NCBI GenBank assembly: GCA_964617695.1
Contig: CAZTYW010000002.1
Span: 1 to 64,000, forward strand
Direction of reading: 5' to 3'
Length of the DNA stretch: 64,000 nt
Source of the DNA: CAZTYW01 sp964617695
GTDB taxonomy: Bacteria > Chloroflexota > Dehalococcoidia > UBA2247 > RBG-13-53-26
This document shows positions 16,553 through 25,358 of the stretch, piece by piece; the first letter of the stretch is position 1, and every line of letters begins with the position of its first letter. The notes below the pieces were generated by a model. The model did no database searches, was not told the DNA's origin, and worked only from the letters and a program-made list of their open reading frames with translations. A program made the translations under genes and the position numbers.

Positions 16553-17887
16553 CTACCCTTCAACCCTGATGAAATTGCATATTTCTTTGACTGCCACAAG
16601 TTTCTCCATTTCTTCCAGCGCCTGCTGCATAAACTGCTCCCGGGCGGGATGCGTCATGATCACTATCTCAGCCGTTTGAGTGGCCGCATCGGCTTCTTTC
16701 TGAATCACTGAGGAAATACTGATGGAGCGGTCGCCCAGGACCTTGCTTATCTGGGCAAGAACACCGGGGCTGTCGACCACACTCATTCTCAGGTAGTAGC
16801 GGGTCTCCAGTTCCGAAATTGGCTTGACGGCTTTGACAGCCTGCGACGCAGCGGAATCGGGGGACATGGTCTCAGCAAGGGACGGTGCTCGTGATTGTGA
16901 CTCGTCTTGACGCATGATGGCCTTGGCAGCCAGGATGACGTCGGCCACGATGGCGCTGGTGGTGGGGGACGAGCCAGCTCCCTCACCGTAGAAAAGTACC
17001 TTGCCCACCAGGTCACCTTCTATCTGGATGGCATTGTAAACGCCGTCCACCTTGGCCAGCAGAAAGTCCATGGGAATGAGAACGGGGTGGACCCTGGCCT
17101 CGATAGACCCGTCTGCCTTCTTTGCGATAGCCAGGAGCTTTATCTCGTAGCCCAGCTCTTTGGCGTACCGAAAGTCGCGTTCCCCAATGCGGGTGATGCC
17201 CTGGAAGTAGATGTCCTCAGGACGGACCGGGGTGCGAAAGGCAGCAGTGGCAAGAATAGCCAGCTTAAAGGCCGCATCTGTGCCCTCAATGTCATTGGCG
17301 GCGTCAGCCTCGGCGTAGCCCAGTTCCTGGGCCTTCCTCAGGGCATGTCCAAAGCTGACTCCCTCAGCGGACATCCTGGTGAGAATGTAGTTGGTGGTGC
17401 CATTGATTATGGCGTAGATGGCTGAGATCTCATTGGCGGGCAGGCTCTGGCTGAGCGGAAGGAGCAGGGGGATACCACCGCCCACACTGGCTTCGTACAG
17501 CAGGCTCACTCCGTGCTGGCGGGCTGTTTGTCCAAGCTCCAGACCGTGTTTGGCTATCACCTCTTTGTTTGCTGTCACCACGGACTTGCCAGCCAGGAGA
17601 GCCTCCCTGATATACACCAGAGCAGGGTGCTCGCCGCCGATGAGTTCGATGACAATGCCTATTTCGGGGTCAGCCAGGATCGCCTGTGGATCGGAGGTCA
17701 GAAGTTCAGAGGGCACTGCAGCCGGGCGTGGTTTTGAAGGCTCGCGGACCAGGATTCGGCGCAGTTCCAGGTTGGAACCTACCTCCTCCGCCAGGGCCTC
17801 GCCCTTCTCCTGTAGCGCCCTGGCTACCCCGCTGCCCACCACCCCAGCCCCCATCAGCCCGACCCCGATACTCTTCTTTTGCCGCAC
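16553..17887 (-). CDS. hom: Homoserine dehydrogenase
   Basis: The enzyme reduces aspartate semialdehyde to homoserine with NAD(P)H. The 444-residue protein has the Rossmann motif GVGLMGAGVVGSGVARAL at the N-terminus, the catalytic-domain segments TANKEVIAKHG and INGTTNYILTRMSAEG, and EGTDAAFKLAILA. The C-terminal domain (about 365-444) begins YYLRMSVVDSPGVLAQISKVLGD, a clear ACT domain, so allosteric feedback by threonine is expected from family knowledge. It heads hom-(zinc ribbon)-thrC and lies 17 bases downstream of the PpiC gene, so they may share a transcript. Confidence 0.96.
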   Translation of the reverse strand: MRQKKSIGVGLMGAGVVGSGVARALQEKGEALAEEVGSNLELRRILVREPSKPRPAAVPSELLTSDPQAILADPEIGIVIELIGGEHPALVYIREALLAGKSVVTANKEVIAKHGLELGQTARQHGVSLLYEASVGGGIPLLLPLSQSLPANEISAIYAIINGTTNYILTRMSAEGVSFGHALRKAQELGYAEADAANDIEGTDAAFKLAILATAAFRTPVRPEDIYFQGITRIGERDFRYAKELGYEIKLLAIAKKADGSIEARVHPVLIPMDFLLAKVDGVYNAIQIEGDLVGKVLFYGEGAGSSPTTSAIVADVILAAKAIMRQDESQSRAPSLAETMSPDSAASQAVKAVKPISELETRYYLRMSVVDSPGVLAQISKVLGDRSISISSVIQKEADAATQTAEIVIMTHPAREQFMQQALEEMEKLVAVKEICNFIRVEG

Positions 17888-17904
17888 TGCCAGCTTCCCT
17901 GCGA

Positions 17905-19224
17905 TCAGATATGGTCCAGGGCCCAGAAGATCTTCTCGTCGTCCAGGTAGTCCTCTATCCGGTTGTCTTCCGACTCCCGTTCCTGTTCAACCCACTCCCG
18001 AAATACCTGGTCGACCAGAATATCCCTGTGTTGGTCGCTGAGGACTCTCTCTTCTTTCTCCACGACCTCTATCAACCAGTACCCCGACTGCTTGCTGGTG
18101 TCTTCATTGAGAATAGGCTCACTCAGGGTGGTTCCATCCCGGGGAAGATCAAGAACGGCCGCCCCGATTCTGGTCTCAGCGTCTTCCAGGCTCAGCCAGC
18201 CCATGTCGCCACCGGCGCCTTGTGAAGCCGAGTGCAATGAATGTTCTTCGGCCAGTTCGGCGAAATTCTCTCCGTCGAACTGGCTGGCCACTTCGATGGC
18301 TTTGAAACTGCTGTCCAGCAGGATTCCCTGGATGTGGAGCTCTGTCTCCTCGCCCTCTTCCCTTTCCTCAAGAACTATCGCCAGCCAGTAGCCACCCTTG
18401 GTCGGGTATTGTGTGTCAGCGGTGGGGCTGCTTACCACGCCTATTTCCGTTACGTTGCTGAAAGCGTAGTCGTCGAAGGCCGAACTCTCGATGCCCGGTG
18501 GCAGCCAATCCACTCCATCTGCGTCGGGATAGTAATGTGATGACGATGTCATGTTGACAAGTTGTTCAATAGTCTCTGTAGTCTCTGTCCCCCAGGTGCT
18601 CCTTATCTCTAGTGCCTGATCCTCGGTTCCCACCAGTATGGCTTGGATCCTGACCTGGGTAAATGGCTGGTCCTGGGGGTATTCGTTGTTTCCAAGGTAC
18701 GCTCGCAGCTCGGTTTGGATCAGCATCGGCCCGATGTAGATTTCCCTGAAGGCTGCATCGGATACTCCGAACGTGTCGAGCACCTCCTTGTACCGCTGCT
18801 TGAATTCTTCGTCGCTCAACTCTTCATCAGATGAGGTCAGCAGTTCCTTGATCTTGGCGTCAATGCTCTCCTCGCTGATGACAATGCCCACCTCGGGTGA
18901 CTCTGCCATCTGCCTCATGAGCTCGTAGTTCTGCATTACCGTGACCACCTGGCGGGCCAACTCGTAGTCCTGGTAAGGATTCTGCCCCGCACCCCAGAGG
19001 CGGAGGGTATTCACAAAGTAGCGCATGTCAAGTACGGTGCCGTTTACCCTCACTATGGCCTGGTGCCACGGCCTGATGCTGCTATCGTAGTAACCGTAGC
19101 CGACTATTGACACAACGGCAATAATGGCTATCAGGATTGCGATCTCGGCGATGCGTCGTCTTCGGCGCTCCCTTTCCCACTTGGACGGGACACGCTTTGG
19201 CTCCGGCGGTCGTCTTCTGCTCAA
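17905..19224 (-). CDS. Membrane-anchored peptidyl-prolyl isomerase (SurA/PpiC type)
   Basis: The 439-residue protein has a basic, Arg-rich N-terminal cytoplasmic tail, one transmembrane helix (about 27-48, IAILIAIIAVVSIVGYGYY) and a large external region. It resembles SurA N-terminal domains (IVRVNGTVLDMRYFVNTLRL) followed by a parvulin rotamase domain near residues 310-410 (FAELAEEHSLHSASQGAGGDMGW, then GYWLIEVVEKEERVL). It is likely an extracytoplasmic foldase acting on secreted proteins. The linker is very acidic. It lies 85 bases downstream of rpsR and just upstream of hom on the same strand. Confidence 0.85.
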   Translation of the reverse strand: MSRRRPPEPKRVPSKWERERRRRRIAEIAILIAIIAVVSIVGYGYYDSSIRPWHQAIVRVNGTVLDMRYFVNTLRLWGAGQNPYQDYELARQVVTVMQNYELMRQMAESPEVGIVISEESIDAKIKELLTSSDEELSDEEFKQRYKEVLDTFGVSDAAFREIYIGPMLIQTELRAYLGNNEYPQDQPFTQVRIQAILVGTEDQALEIRSTWGTETTETIEQLVNMTSSSHYYPDADGVDWLPPGIESSAFDDYAFSNVTEIGVVSSPTADTQYPTKGGYWLAIVLEEREEGEETELHIQGILLDSSFKAIEVASQFDGENFAELAEEHSLHSASQGAGGDMGWLSLEDAETRIGAAVLDLPRDGTTLSEPILNEDTSKQSGYWLIEVVEKEERVLSDQHRDILVDQVFREWVEQERESEDNRIEDYLDDEKIFWALDHI

Positions 19225-19309
19225 GTCTTACTCCCTCAATAAGGAAACGACCGGTCGCATCAATGGAACACTCTGGAGGCTCGCAGGCAGGGAAGGCCCG
19301 GCCCAGCGG

Positions 19310-19597
19310 TCAAGGCCCTGCCATTTCGTGGATATGCTCTGCGGTATAAGGCAACAGAGCCAGATGTCTGGCTCGCTTTATCGCCTGGGCCAGAGCCCGC
19401 TGGTGCTTTGCGCAGTTGCCATTCCTGCGCCGAGGTTCGATTTTCGCCCGGTCGGAAACGTAGCGGCGCAGGTGCTCCGGCTTCTTGTAGCTTGCCTCAA
19501 CTTTGTCAGCGCAGAAAACGCACACCCTGCGCCTGGGAACGTATCTCGAGCCCCTGCCGCCCTTTCTGCTGGTCTTTGGTCTTCTTCCGTACGCCAT
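19310..19597 (-). CDS. rpsR: 30S ribosomal protein S18
   Basis: The 95-residue protein shows the S18 core [30 protein letters not shown]. Its N-terminal [17 protein letters not shown], together with the NCAKH segment, gives the CxxC...C..H arrangement of the zinc-binding (C+) form of S18. It binds 16S rRNA in the platform next to S6. It follows ssb by 15 bases in the conserved rpsF-ssb-rpsR order. Confidence 0.97.
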   Translation of the reverse strand: MAYGRRPKTSRKGGRGSRYVPRRRVCVFCADKVEASYKKPEHLRRYVSDRAKIEPRRRNGNCAKHQRALAQAIKRARHLALLPYTAEHIHEMAGP

Positions 19598-19612
19598 CTT
19601 GCTCGTCCTTAC

Positions 19613-20029
19613 CTAGAAGGGGAGATCCTCTGCCTCCACTACCACATCCTCTACCTTATCCTCTACCTTGGCCTCATCCGATAGAGGAACGGTTGCCGGT
19701 TGCCTGTCGAGGAAAAGGACTCTGTCTGCCACTATCTCAACTCGACTGCGCCTCTGCCCGTCCTGTCCTTCCCAGGCGCGGGTCCGCAGCCTACCCTCAA
19801 CATAAGCTCGCTTGCCTTTGGTCAGGAACTGGTTGCAGCTCTCTGCCAGTTTGTTCCAGGTGACTACCGTGAACCACTCCGTCTCTTGCTTTCGCTCCCC
19901 TTCAGGGGTGGTGAAAATCCTGCTGGAAGCCATGCGAAACGTGGTTACCGGGTTGCCATTAGGGGTGAAACGCATTTCGGGGTCAGTTCCGATATTCCCA
20001 ATGATCATTACCTTGTTCAAATTCGCCAT
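19613..20029 (-). CDS. ssb: Single-stranded DNA-binding protein
   Basis: The OB-fold protein of 138 residues starts MANLNKVMIIGNIGTDPEMRF and contains TEWFTVVTWNKLAESC and KGKRAYVEGRLRTR, as in bacterial SSB. The linker is short and acidic, and the tip ends EDLPF, the usual partner-binding acidic tail. It coats single-stranded DNA in replication and repair. It lies between rpsF and rpsR, an arrangement conserved across bacteria. Confidence 0.97.
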   Translation of the reverse strand: MANLNKVMIIGNIGTDPEMRFTPNGNPVTTFRMASSRIFTTPEGERKQETEWFTVVTWNKLAESCNQFLTKGKRAYVEGRLRTRAWEGQDGQRRSRVEIVADRVLFLDRQPATVPLSDEAKVEDKVEDVVVEAEDLPF

Positions 20030-20144
20030 CTCTAGTTATCCCCCTCCCTGTTACTCCAAGCATGCTTAGCATCTTACCTCACATAACGACTGAAGTAAAG
20101 AGGTCGGACTGTGGGGGGTGGCTGAGGTCGTGAGAGAAACGTGC

Positions 20145-20435
20145 TCAGTCCTCCAGTCTTACCAGCAAATGTCGCAGTATCCCTTCCGAGCTTTCGAGGT
20201 TCCTCTCCAGTTCTGCCGTTTGGCTTGGGTCGAGCGTGAACTGCGTCAACACGTAGTTCCCTTCCCTGAAGTTGCCTATTGGATAGGCCAGTTTACGTTT
20301 TCCCCACCGGTTGACCCCGGCGGTGATGGCGCCCTCTTTCTGGGTGATGAACCCGGTAACCCTCTCGATCTCGTTGTCTATGTCCTCATCGGCAATCTCA
20401 GGGCTGAAGACTACTGTCAGCTCGTATTCCTTCAT
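20145..20435 (-). CDS. rpsF: 30S ribosomal protein S6
   Basis: The 96-residue ferredoxin-like protein begins MKEYELTVVFSPEIADEDID and has WGKRKLAYPIGNFREGNYVLTQF, the conserved S6 strand. It pairs with S18 on the ribosomal platform. It is the first gene of rpsF-ssb-rpsR. A promoter match lies about 70-100 bases upstream (20503-20532), just past the glyA stop. Confidence 0.96.
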   Translation of the reverse strand: MKEYELTVVFSPEIADEDIDNEIERVTGFITQKEGAITAGVNRWGKRKLAYPIGNFREGNYVLTQFTLDPSQTAELERNLESSEGILRHLLVRLED

Positions 20436-20502
20436 GGCTTGTACCTGTTATTTCCTCCTTTGGGCATCAGCTAATCGGACACCCGTTGCCAAAACAAAAT
20501 CA

Positions 20503-20532
20503 ACTATAGCACATAACTGAGTGGCTGGACAA
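20503..20532 (-). promoter_or_regulatory. Candidate promoter for rpsF-ssb-rpsR
   Basis: On the minus strand TTGTCC (20532-20527) is followed after 18 bases by TATAGT (20508-20503). A TGTGC directly before the -10 gives it an extended -10. It fits in the gap between the glyA stop (20536) and rpsF (20435). Confidence 0.5.
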
Positions 20533-20535
20533 GGA

Positions 20536-21759
20536 TTAGTGTATCGGGAAGCGGCGACAGATCCCCTCCACCTCGCCACAGGCCTGGCTTTTCACCCTCT
20601 CGTCTCGCGGGCTGGTCAGCACGCGGTGGATCAAGGACGCAATCTGCCTCATCTCCTGCGGCCCAAGCCCCCTGGTTGTCACCGCCGGAGTGCCGAGCCT
20701 GAGGCCGCTGGTCGTCTGCGGGGGTAATGGATCAAAGGGGATGCCGTTTCGGTTGGCGGAGAGACCCACGCTGTCCAGGACTTCCTCGGCTGTCCTGCCT
20801 GTTATTCCCAGCGGGCGAAGATCGATCAGAAGCAGGTGGCTGTCGGTCCCTCCGGTGACTAGCCGGAACCCCAGCCTGGTCAGTTCGCTGGCCAGAGTCC
20901 TGGCATTCTCCAGCACCCTCTCCTGATAGGTGACAAAATCCGGTTGCATCGCCTCGTGGAAGGCAATGGCTTTGCCGGCGATAGCATGCATCAGCGGTCC
21001 CCCCTGGGTCCCGGGGAAGACGGCAGGGTCAAGGCGCCCGGCAAACTCCTGCCGGGACAGGATAAAGCCGCCGCGCGGCCCGCGCAGCGTCTTGTGCGTA
21101 GTAGAGGTCACCACCTCGGCCCAGGGGACCGGCGAAGGGTGCACCCCGGCGGCAACCAGGCCAGCAGTGTGCGCCATGTCTACCATGAGCAGCGCCTCAA
21201 CCTCGGCGCCGATATCGTGCAACCTCTGGCAATCAATGATTCTGGGATAGGAGCTGGCTCCAGCCACGATCAGCTTCGGTCTGTGTTCCTTCGCTAGCCG
21301 CTCTATCTCGTCATAATCGAGCAGCTCTGTTTCTCTGTTCACCCCGTAGTGGACAAATCGGTACCATTTGCCTGAGAGACTGGCCGGGCTCCCGTGACTC
21401 AGGTGGCCACCGTGAGCCAGGCTCATGCTCATGACAGTGTCTCCGTACTCCAGGAGAGCAAGATAGACTGCTAGATTCGCCTGGGTTCCGCTGTGGGGCT
21501 GGACATTGGCGTGCTCCGCGCCAAACAACCGCTTGGCCCTGTCGACGGCCAGCCTTTCCACCTGGTCGATCTCCTGGCAGCCGCCATAATAGCGGCGTCC
21601 CGGGTAACCCTCCGCGTATTTGTTTGTCAGGACTGAGCCCTGGGCCTCAAGCACCTGTTCTCCGGCGTAGTTCTCGGCAGCGATTAGTACCAGTTTGCGT
21701 GACTGGCGCTCCTTCTCCCTCTGGATCAGCGCAGCGGTCTCAATGTCTTTCTCTGACAT
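20536..21759 (-). CDS. glyA: Serine hydroxymethyltransferase
   Basis: This PLP enzyme interconverts serine and glycine and charges tetrahydrofolate with one-carbon units. The 407-residue protein has [20 protein letters not shown], the [14 protein letters not shown] segment and the PLP lysine in [14 protein letters not shown]. The usual IASEN near the N-terminus reads IAAEN here, so the active-site-region serine is alanine. The frame extends to an ATG at 21795 inside comF. I chose ATG 21759 (MSEKDIETA), nine bases after GGAAGG; ATG 21768 directly abuts that site and is the alternative. The gene follows comF closely and precedes the rpsF promoter. Confidence 0.95.
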   Translation of the reverse strand: MSEKDIETAALIQREKERQSRKLVLIAAENYAGEQVLEAQGSVLTNKYAEGYPGRRYYGGCQEIDQVERLAVDRAKRLFGAEHANVQPHSGTQANLAVYLALLEYGDTVMSMSLAHGGHLSHGSPASLSGKWYRFVHYGVNRETELLDYDEIERLAKEHRPKLIVAGASSYPRIIDCQRLHDIGAEVEALLMVDMAHTAGLVAAGVHPSPVPWAEVVTSTTHKTLRGPRGGFILSRQEFAGRLDPAVFPGTQGGPLMHAIAGKAIAFHEAMQPDFVTYQERVLENARTLASELTRLGFRLVTGGTDSHLLLIDLRPLGITGRTAEEVLDSVGLSANRNGIPFDPLPPQTTSGLRLGTPAVTTRGLGPQEMRQIASLIHRVLTSPRDERVKSQACGEVEGICRRFPIH

Positions 21760-21764
21760 GTCTC

Positions 21765-22472
21765 TCATCCTTCCCGAGCCAAGGTTAGGCCCCACACGGA
21801 GCTGGCCCCCGCTTCTTTCAGGGCCGCGGCACAGGAATCTAGTGTCGCTCCTGTAGTGCAGACGTCGTCGATAATCAGTACCTGCTTTCCTTCCAGCCTG
21901 CTATCGTTGCAGCAGAAAGCGCCTCGAACGTTGTTGCGGCGCGCCTCAGCGCTGGCGGTTCGGGCTTGAGCAGGCGCATCCCTGTGCCTGACAAGCGGCT
22001 TGTCCGTGACCGGCAAGCCGCTTCGTTTGCCCAGCTCCTGGGCCAGGAGCCCTGACTGATTATAGCCGCGCTCCCGCAGCCGCCGGGGGTGAAGGGGCAC
22101 CGGTACTATGACGTCCGCTGGCACAGGTTTCGTTTCCAGGCTCTCGGCCATGAGTTGGGCGAGTGGGGAAGCCAGGGATTTGACACCATGATACTTGAAC
22201 TGATGGATCGCCTGTCGCACCGATCCCTGGAAGAGGAACAGGGAACGAATACCATCGATTTCCAGCTTCCATGTCGAGCATGTGGGACAGCGGTCCTCCT
22301 CGATCAAGGGCCTACCGCATCTGGGGCACAGCGGCGGAAGGAGGCGGGGAAGAGTACGTCGGCATGAGGTACAGATTAGAGTACCTTCTCTGCCACAGCC
22401 CAGGCAATGCAGCGGGAAGAACAGGTCAAGAAGCACGCCCTTTAGCTGGTCGAGCTGGGCATTGAAATTCAC
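21765..22472 (-). CDS. comF: ComF family phosphoribosyltransferase-like protein
   Basis: The 235-residue protein has an N-terminal double zinc finger ([17 protein letters not shown], then LCPRCGRPL and DRCPTC) and a phosphoribosyltransferase fold. It shows the ComF segments [15 protein letters not shown] and [16 protein letters not shown], and the PRPP motif [15 protein letters not shown]. The family is linked to DNA uptake in competent bacteria and is otherwise of unclear function. It ends next to the glyA start and lies 22 bases downstream of a small zinc-ribbon gene. Confidence 0.93.
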   Translation of the reverse strand: MNFNAQLDQLKGVLLDLFFPLHCLGCGREGTLICTSCRRTLPRLLPPLCPRCGRPLIEEDRCPTCSTWKLEIDGIRSLFLFQGSVRQAIHQFKYHGVKSLASPLAQLMAESLETKPVPADVIVPVPLHPRRLRERGYNQSGLLAQELGKRSGLPVTDKPLVRHRDAPAQARTASAEARRNNVRGAFCCNDSRLEGKQVLIIDDVCTTGATLDSCAAALKEAGASSVWGLTLAREG

Positions 22473-22494
22473 ATCCGGTGTTCACCAGGATATT

Positions 22495-22710
22495 CTAACG
22501 TCCTCGGGCGGAAGCATGCAGTGCGCCGTTTATGACTGGCTCGTTTATGTAAACGTCACCGTTCCTTATCTTCAGGTTGAAGCCACAGGTCGGGTTGGTG
22601 CATACCCATGCCTTGTAGTGGATGGCTGCCCCCTGGCTGCCAAAGTCGGACAAGGGCACGAGATCACCAACGCTGCATTTCTGGCACTTGGGGAAAGAGG
22701 AGTTCTCCAC
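22495..22710 (-). CDS. Small zinc-ribbon protein
   Basis: The 71-residue protein has CQKCSVGDLVPL near the N-terminus and CTNPTCGFNLKIRNGD in the middle, a CxxC...CxxxxC zinc-ribbon arrangement. The rest is a short, mildly hydrophobic C-terminus. I start at GTG 22710, six bases after GGGAGGT; a TTG at 22725 is in frame but overlaps that site. It probably leads the comF-glyA transcript. Its function is unknown. Confidence 0.65.
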   Translation of the reverse strand: MENSSFPKCQKCSVGDLVPLSDFGSQGAAIHYKAWVCTNPTCGFNLKIRNGDVYINEPVINGALHASARGR

Positions 22711-22744
22711 AAAGCCACCTCCCAACTAAGTAGTTTGGTTAAAG

Positions 22745-22756
22745 TAGTATATACTA
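22745..22756. promoter_or_regulatory. 12-bp perfect palindrome in a divergent intergenic region
   Basis: TAGTATATACTA reads the same on both strands and contains a TATACT-like -10 in each direction. It lies 35 bases from the zinc-ribbon start and 155 bases from the DUF47 start. No convincing -35 was found, so it may be an operator, a -10 or both. Confidence 0.35.
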
Positions 22757-22910
22757 TCGCCCCGTGCTTTGGCAATATTGGGGCGTGCGTCGGCTGCAGG
22801 GCCGTACCAGGCCTCGACCAGGCTGAGCGTACCAGGACGTCGTACCGATTGACGTCCAGTCCAATGTGTTGGTAAACTCGTGTCGGTACGGGTGTGAGGA
22901 GCAAGAAGCA

Positions 22911-23543
22911 GTGGGCATAAGCCTCCCCTTTCTTCCCAAAGGTGACAAGTTCTTTGACCTGTTCGAAGAAGGAGCGGCCAATCTGCTGAAGACAGCCAGG
23001 GTGTTCTGCGACCTTGTGGGAAGCTGGGAGGACGTCGAGGCCAGGGTAAGGGAGATCACCGACCTGGAGCACGCGGGCGATGACATCACCCATCGCATTA
23101 TGTCTAACCTGCACAGCACCTTTTTCACGCCTCTGGATCGTGAAGACATCGCCGCTTTGTGTCAGTCGTTGGACGATGTGGTCGACTTCATCAAGGCTGC
23201 AGCCGACGCCATGCTGGTCTACAAGACAGGTCGTCCGACGGCGAGTGCCATCGAGCTGGCGAACATTATTGTGGACGGTGCCCTTGAGATAGAGCGCGCC
23301 ATGCCCAACTTGCGCCGTCGAAGTGCACTCAAGCGGATGTTACCATGCTGCGTGGAGCTGAACCGCCTCGAGAATGAGGGGGACCGGGTGCAGCGCCAGG
23401 CGCTGGTCGATCTGTTCGACCACGGGGCCGAGATCACTGACATAATCAAGTGGAGGGAGATCTACGAGCACATGGAGAGTGCCACGGATCGTTGTGAAGA
23501 CGTAGCCAACGTGCTTGAGGGAGTCGCGCTCAAGCATGCCTGA
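22911..23543 (+). CDS. DUF47 family PhoU-like protein, partner of PiT transporter
   Basis: The 210-residue all-helical protein matches DUF47/PhoU-like regulators: LPKGDKFFDLFEEGAANLL at the N-terminus, ITDLEHAGDDITHRIMSNLH, the acidic metal-binding segment LNRLENEGDRVQRQAL, and ATDRCEDVANVLEGVALK at the end. The family usually sits with low-affinity phosphate transporters and is thought to modulate them. GTG 22911 is chosen, with GAGGAG nine bases upstream; the frame extends to 22866 without family similarity. Its end overlaps the transporter start by eight bases, which implies coupling. Confidence 0.9.
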   Translation: MGISLPFLPKGDKFFDLFEEGAANLLKTARVFCDLVGSWEDVEARVREITDLEHAGDDITHRIMSNLHSTFFTPLDREDIAALCQSLDDVVDFIKAAADAMLVYKTGRPTASAIELANIIVDGALEIERAMPNLRRRSALKRMLPCCVELNRLENEGDRVQRQALVDLFDHGAEITDIIKWREIYEHMESATDRCEDVANVLEGVALKHA

Positions 23544-24540
23544 TGAGCCGTCTCTGGCGCTCTTTGTAGTTATCACGATTCTTGCCCTCGCCTTCGGTTT
23601 CACCAACGGTCTCAATGACGCTGCCAACGCCATCGCCACAGCCGTAGGTACAAGGGTCCTCTCACCTCGTGCTGCTGTCCTTGTGGCGGGTGTGGGCAAC
23701 TTTGCCGGGACAGCCACCGGCACTGCCGTGGCCGCCACGATTGGCAAGGGTATTCTGGTGCCCGAAGCTGTCACCCAGTGGACGTTGATTGCCGCCCTGG
23801 CTTCTATCGTCGTCTGGGGTCTGCTGTGCACCCGACTGGGCCTGCCCATAAGCCTCAGCCACGGTCTGGTGGCCGGCCTGGTGGGGGCTGGAATAGCGAC
23901 CGCAGGCACGCAGGTGATTCAATGGAACGTCTTTGGCAGGGTGCTGTCAGCCGTAGCTATCGCTCCGGCCCTGGGGTTCGTGGGTGGATTCGCCTTGATG
24001 GCGGCCTTGATGTGGGTTTTCCGTGACAGCACGCCAGCCAGCATGCGCAACCTCTTCGGCAATCTCCAGATTCTCTCCTCTGCCTTCATATCTTACAGCC
24101 ACGGCAAGAACGACGGACAGATGGCCATTGGAGTGATCACGGCTGCGTTGATCTACTATACAGGGGATGAGACGCTCTGGGATGGCATTCCCTGGTGGAT
24201 CATCGGGTCATCGGCTTTCATGATGGCGCTGGGGACAGCCTTGGGTGGTTGGAGAGTCATGCGCACGGTTGGCCTGAGGATAACCACCCTTCGCCCGGTG
24301 CACGGGTTTGCTGCTCAAAGCTCGGCGGCCGCGGTCATCGAGGCAGCCTCTCATCTGGGCATCCCGGTGAGCACCACGCACTGCATCAGCTCGTCCGTTA
24401 TGGGTGTGGGGGCTACCAGGCGCTTGTCCGCCGTGCGGTGGGGAGTGGCGGGCAACATGGTGGCCGCGTGGGTGATAACTTTTCCGGCCTGCGCTGGGCT
24501 TGGCTGGCTTCTGGGCTGGATATTCCGGGCCGGTTTCTAA
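23536..24540 (+). CDS. PiT-family inorganic phosphate transporter
   Basis: The 334-residue membrane protein has about ten hydrophobic segments and the duplicated PiT signature: FGFTNGLNDAANAIATAVGT near the N-terminus, and YSHGKNDGQMAIGVITAALI in the second half. STTHCISSSVMGVG follows near the end. It would import phosphate (or metal phosphate) with protons or sodium. ATG 23536 overlaps the DUF47 gene. Its stop codon overlaps the stop of the convergent gene at 24537 by four bases. Confidence 0.94.
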   Translation: MPDEPSLALFVVITILALAFGFTNGLNDAANAIATAVGTRVLSPRAAVLVAGVGNFAGTATGTAVAATIGKGILVPEAVTQWTLIAALASIVVWGLLCTRLGLPISLSHGLVAGLVGAGIATAGTQVIQWNVFGRVLSAVAIAPALGFVGGFALMAALMWVFRDSTPASMRNLFGNLQILSSAFISYSHGKNDGQMAIGVITAALIYYTGDETLWDGIPWWIIGSSAFMMALGTALGGWRVMRTVGLRITTLRPVHGFAAQSSAAAVIEAASHLGIPVSTTHCISSSVMGVGATRRLSAVRWGVAGNMVAAWVITFPACAGLGWLLGWIFRAGF

Positions 24541-25256
24541 GGTTCGGCCACGGGCTCCAGCCCCAGACTCTTCCCGATTCCCGCCAGTTGAGCAAAGGTC
24601 ACTTCCTCCCCCCAGAGTTCGCCGCAAAGCTTGTCTACACTGACTTGAGGCTCTCTGCCGGGGCACAGACTCTGCATGACCCTTTTAGCTTCTTCCAGCC
24701 GTTCAGCCCTGGAGTAGTGGGGCCTTCCCAGGGCCTCCAGTCTGCCGTCAATGGAAAAGTGCCACAGCACATCCAGCCATTCGCCCACGTTCACCAGCGG
24801 GTGAGCAGCGGGGAACCTGCGTTCCCACCGGTCCTTGGCGTGCATTGCCTGATGCCACAGCACCAACTCGTATTCGAACTTATATACAAAGGGGTTCTTG
24901 GTGAGGATGATCAACACCGTGTCCCTGTCCCCGTTCACCGGGGCTCTTCCTTCGACGGAGTAAAGACTGTTGGCAGAACCGTGCTCCCAGAGTTGCAGCA
25001 CGGTCCTTGATGGCTTCACCGCCAGGTCCCTGAGAATTCGCTTCAGCATCCTGGCCAGTGAGCTGACGCCTTCTGGTGGAAACTGGCTGTGCAGGCGCTG
25101 CTCAGTGTAGTCTACAAGTGCGTAACTGATGCTGACTCCGTGTCTCTCTTCGCTGATGGGGACAGCGAGAGTGTCGATCACTTCGCCTTTGCCGGTAACG
25201 TAGGGCACTTCATATGTGAGCTTCAACTCTTCGACAACGTCGGCTCTGGTGCTCAT
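24537..25256 (-). CDS. Uncharacterised protein
   Basis: The 239-residue soluble protein has no signal peptide or membrane helix. An N-terminal region (LTYEVPYVTGKGEVIDTLAVPISEERHGVSI) is followed by a mostly helical C-terminal half. LVLWHQAMHAKDRWERRF recalls, but does not match, zinc-peptidase HExxH helices; the glutamate is absent. I cannot assign a function. It is convergent with the PiT gene (stops overlap by four bases) and divergent from tilS. Confidence 0.75.
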   Translation of the reverse strand: MSTRADVVEELKLTYEVPYVTGKGEVIDTLAVPISEERHGVSISYALVDYTEQRLHSQFPPEGVSSLARMLKRILRDLAVKPSRTVLQLWEHGSANSLYSVEGRAPVNGDRDTVLIILTKNPFVYKFEYELVLWHQAMHAKDRWERRFPAAHPLVNVGEWLDVLWHFSIDGRLEALGRPHYSRAERLEEAKRVMQSLCPGREPQVSVDKLCGELWGEEVTFAQLAGIGKSLGLEPVAEP

Positions 25257-25296
25257 CGCTCACTATTATAAGGCTTGTGAGTCCCTGTTTCCCATT

Positions 25297-25325
25297 TTGA
25301 CAGGCTGCAGGTGCCCACCTATACT
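25297..25325 (+). promoter_or_regulatory. Strong candidate sigma-70-type promoter for tilS
   Basis: A consensus TTGACA (25297-25302) and TATACT (25320-25325) are separated by 17 bases. Transcription would begin near 25332, giving a leader of about 27 bases to ATG 25359. This rules out the longer ORF that starts at 25311 inside the promoter. Confidence 0.75.
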
Positions 25326-25358
25326 CTGTTATGTTATCTTCGAAGGTGTTTTGTGCCA

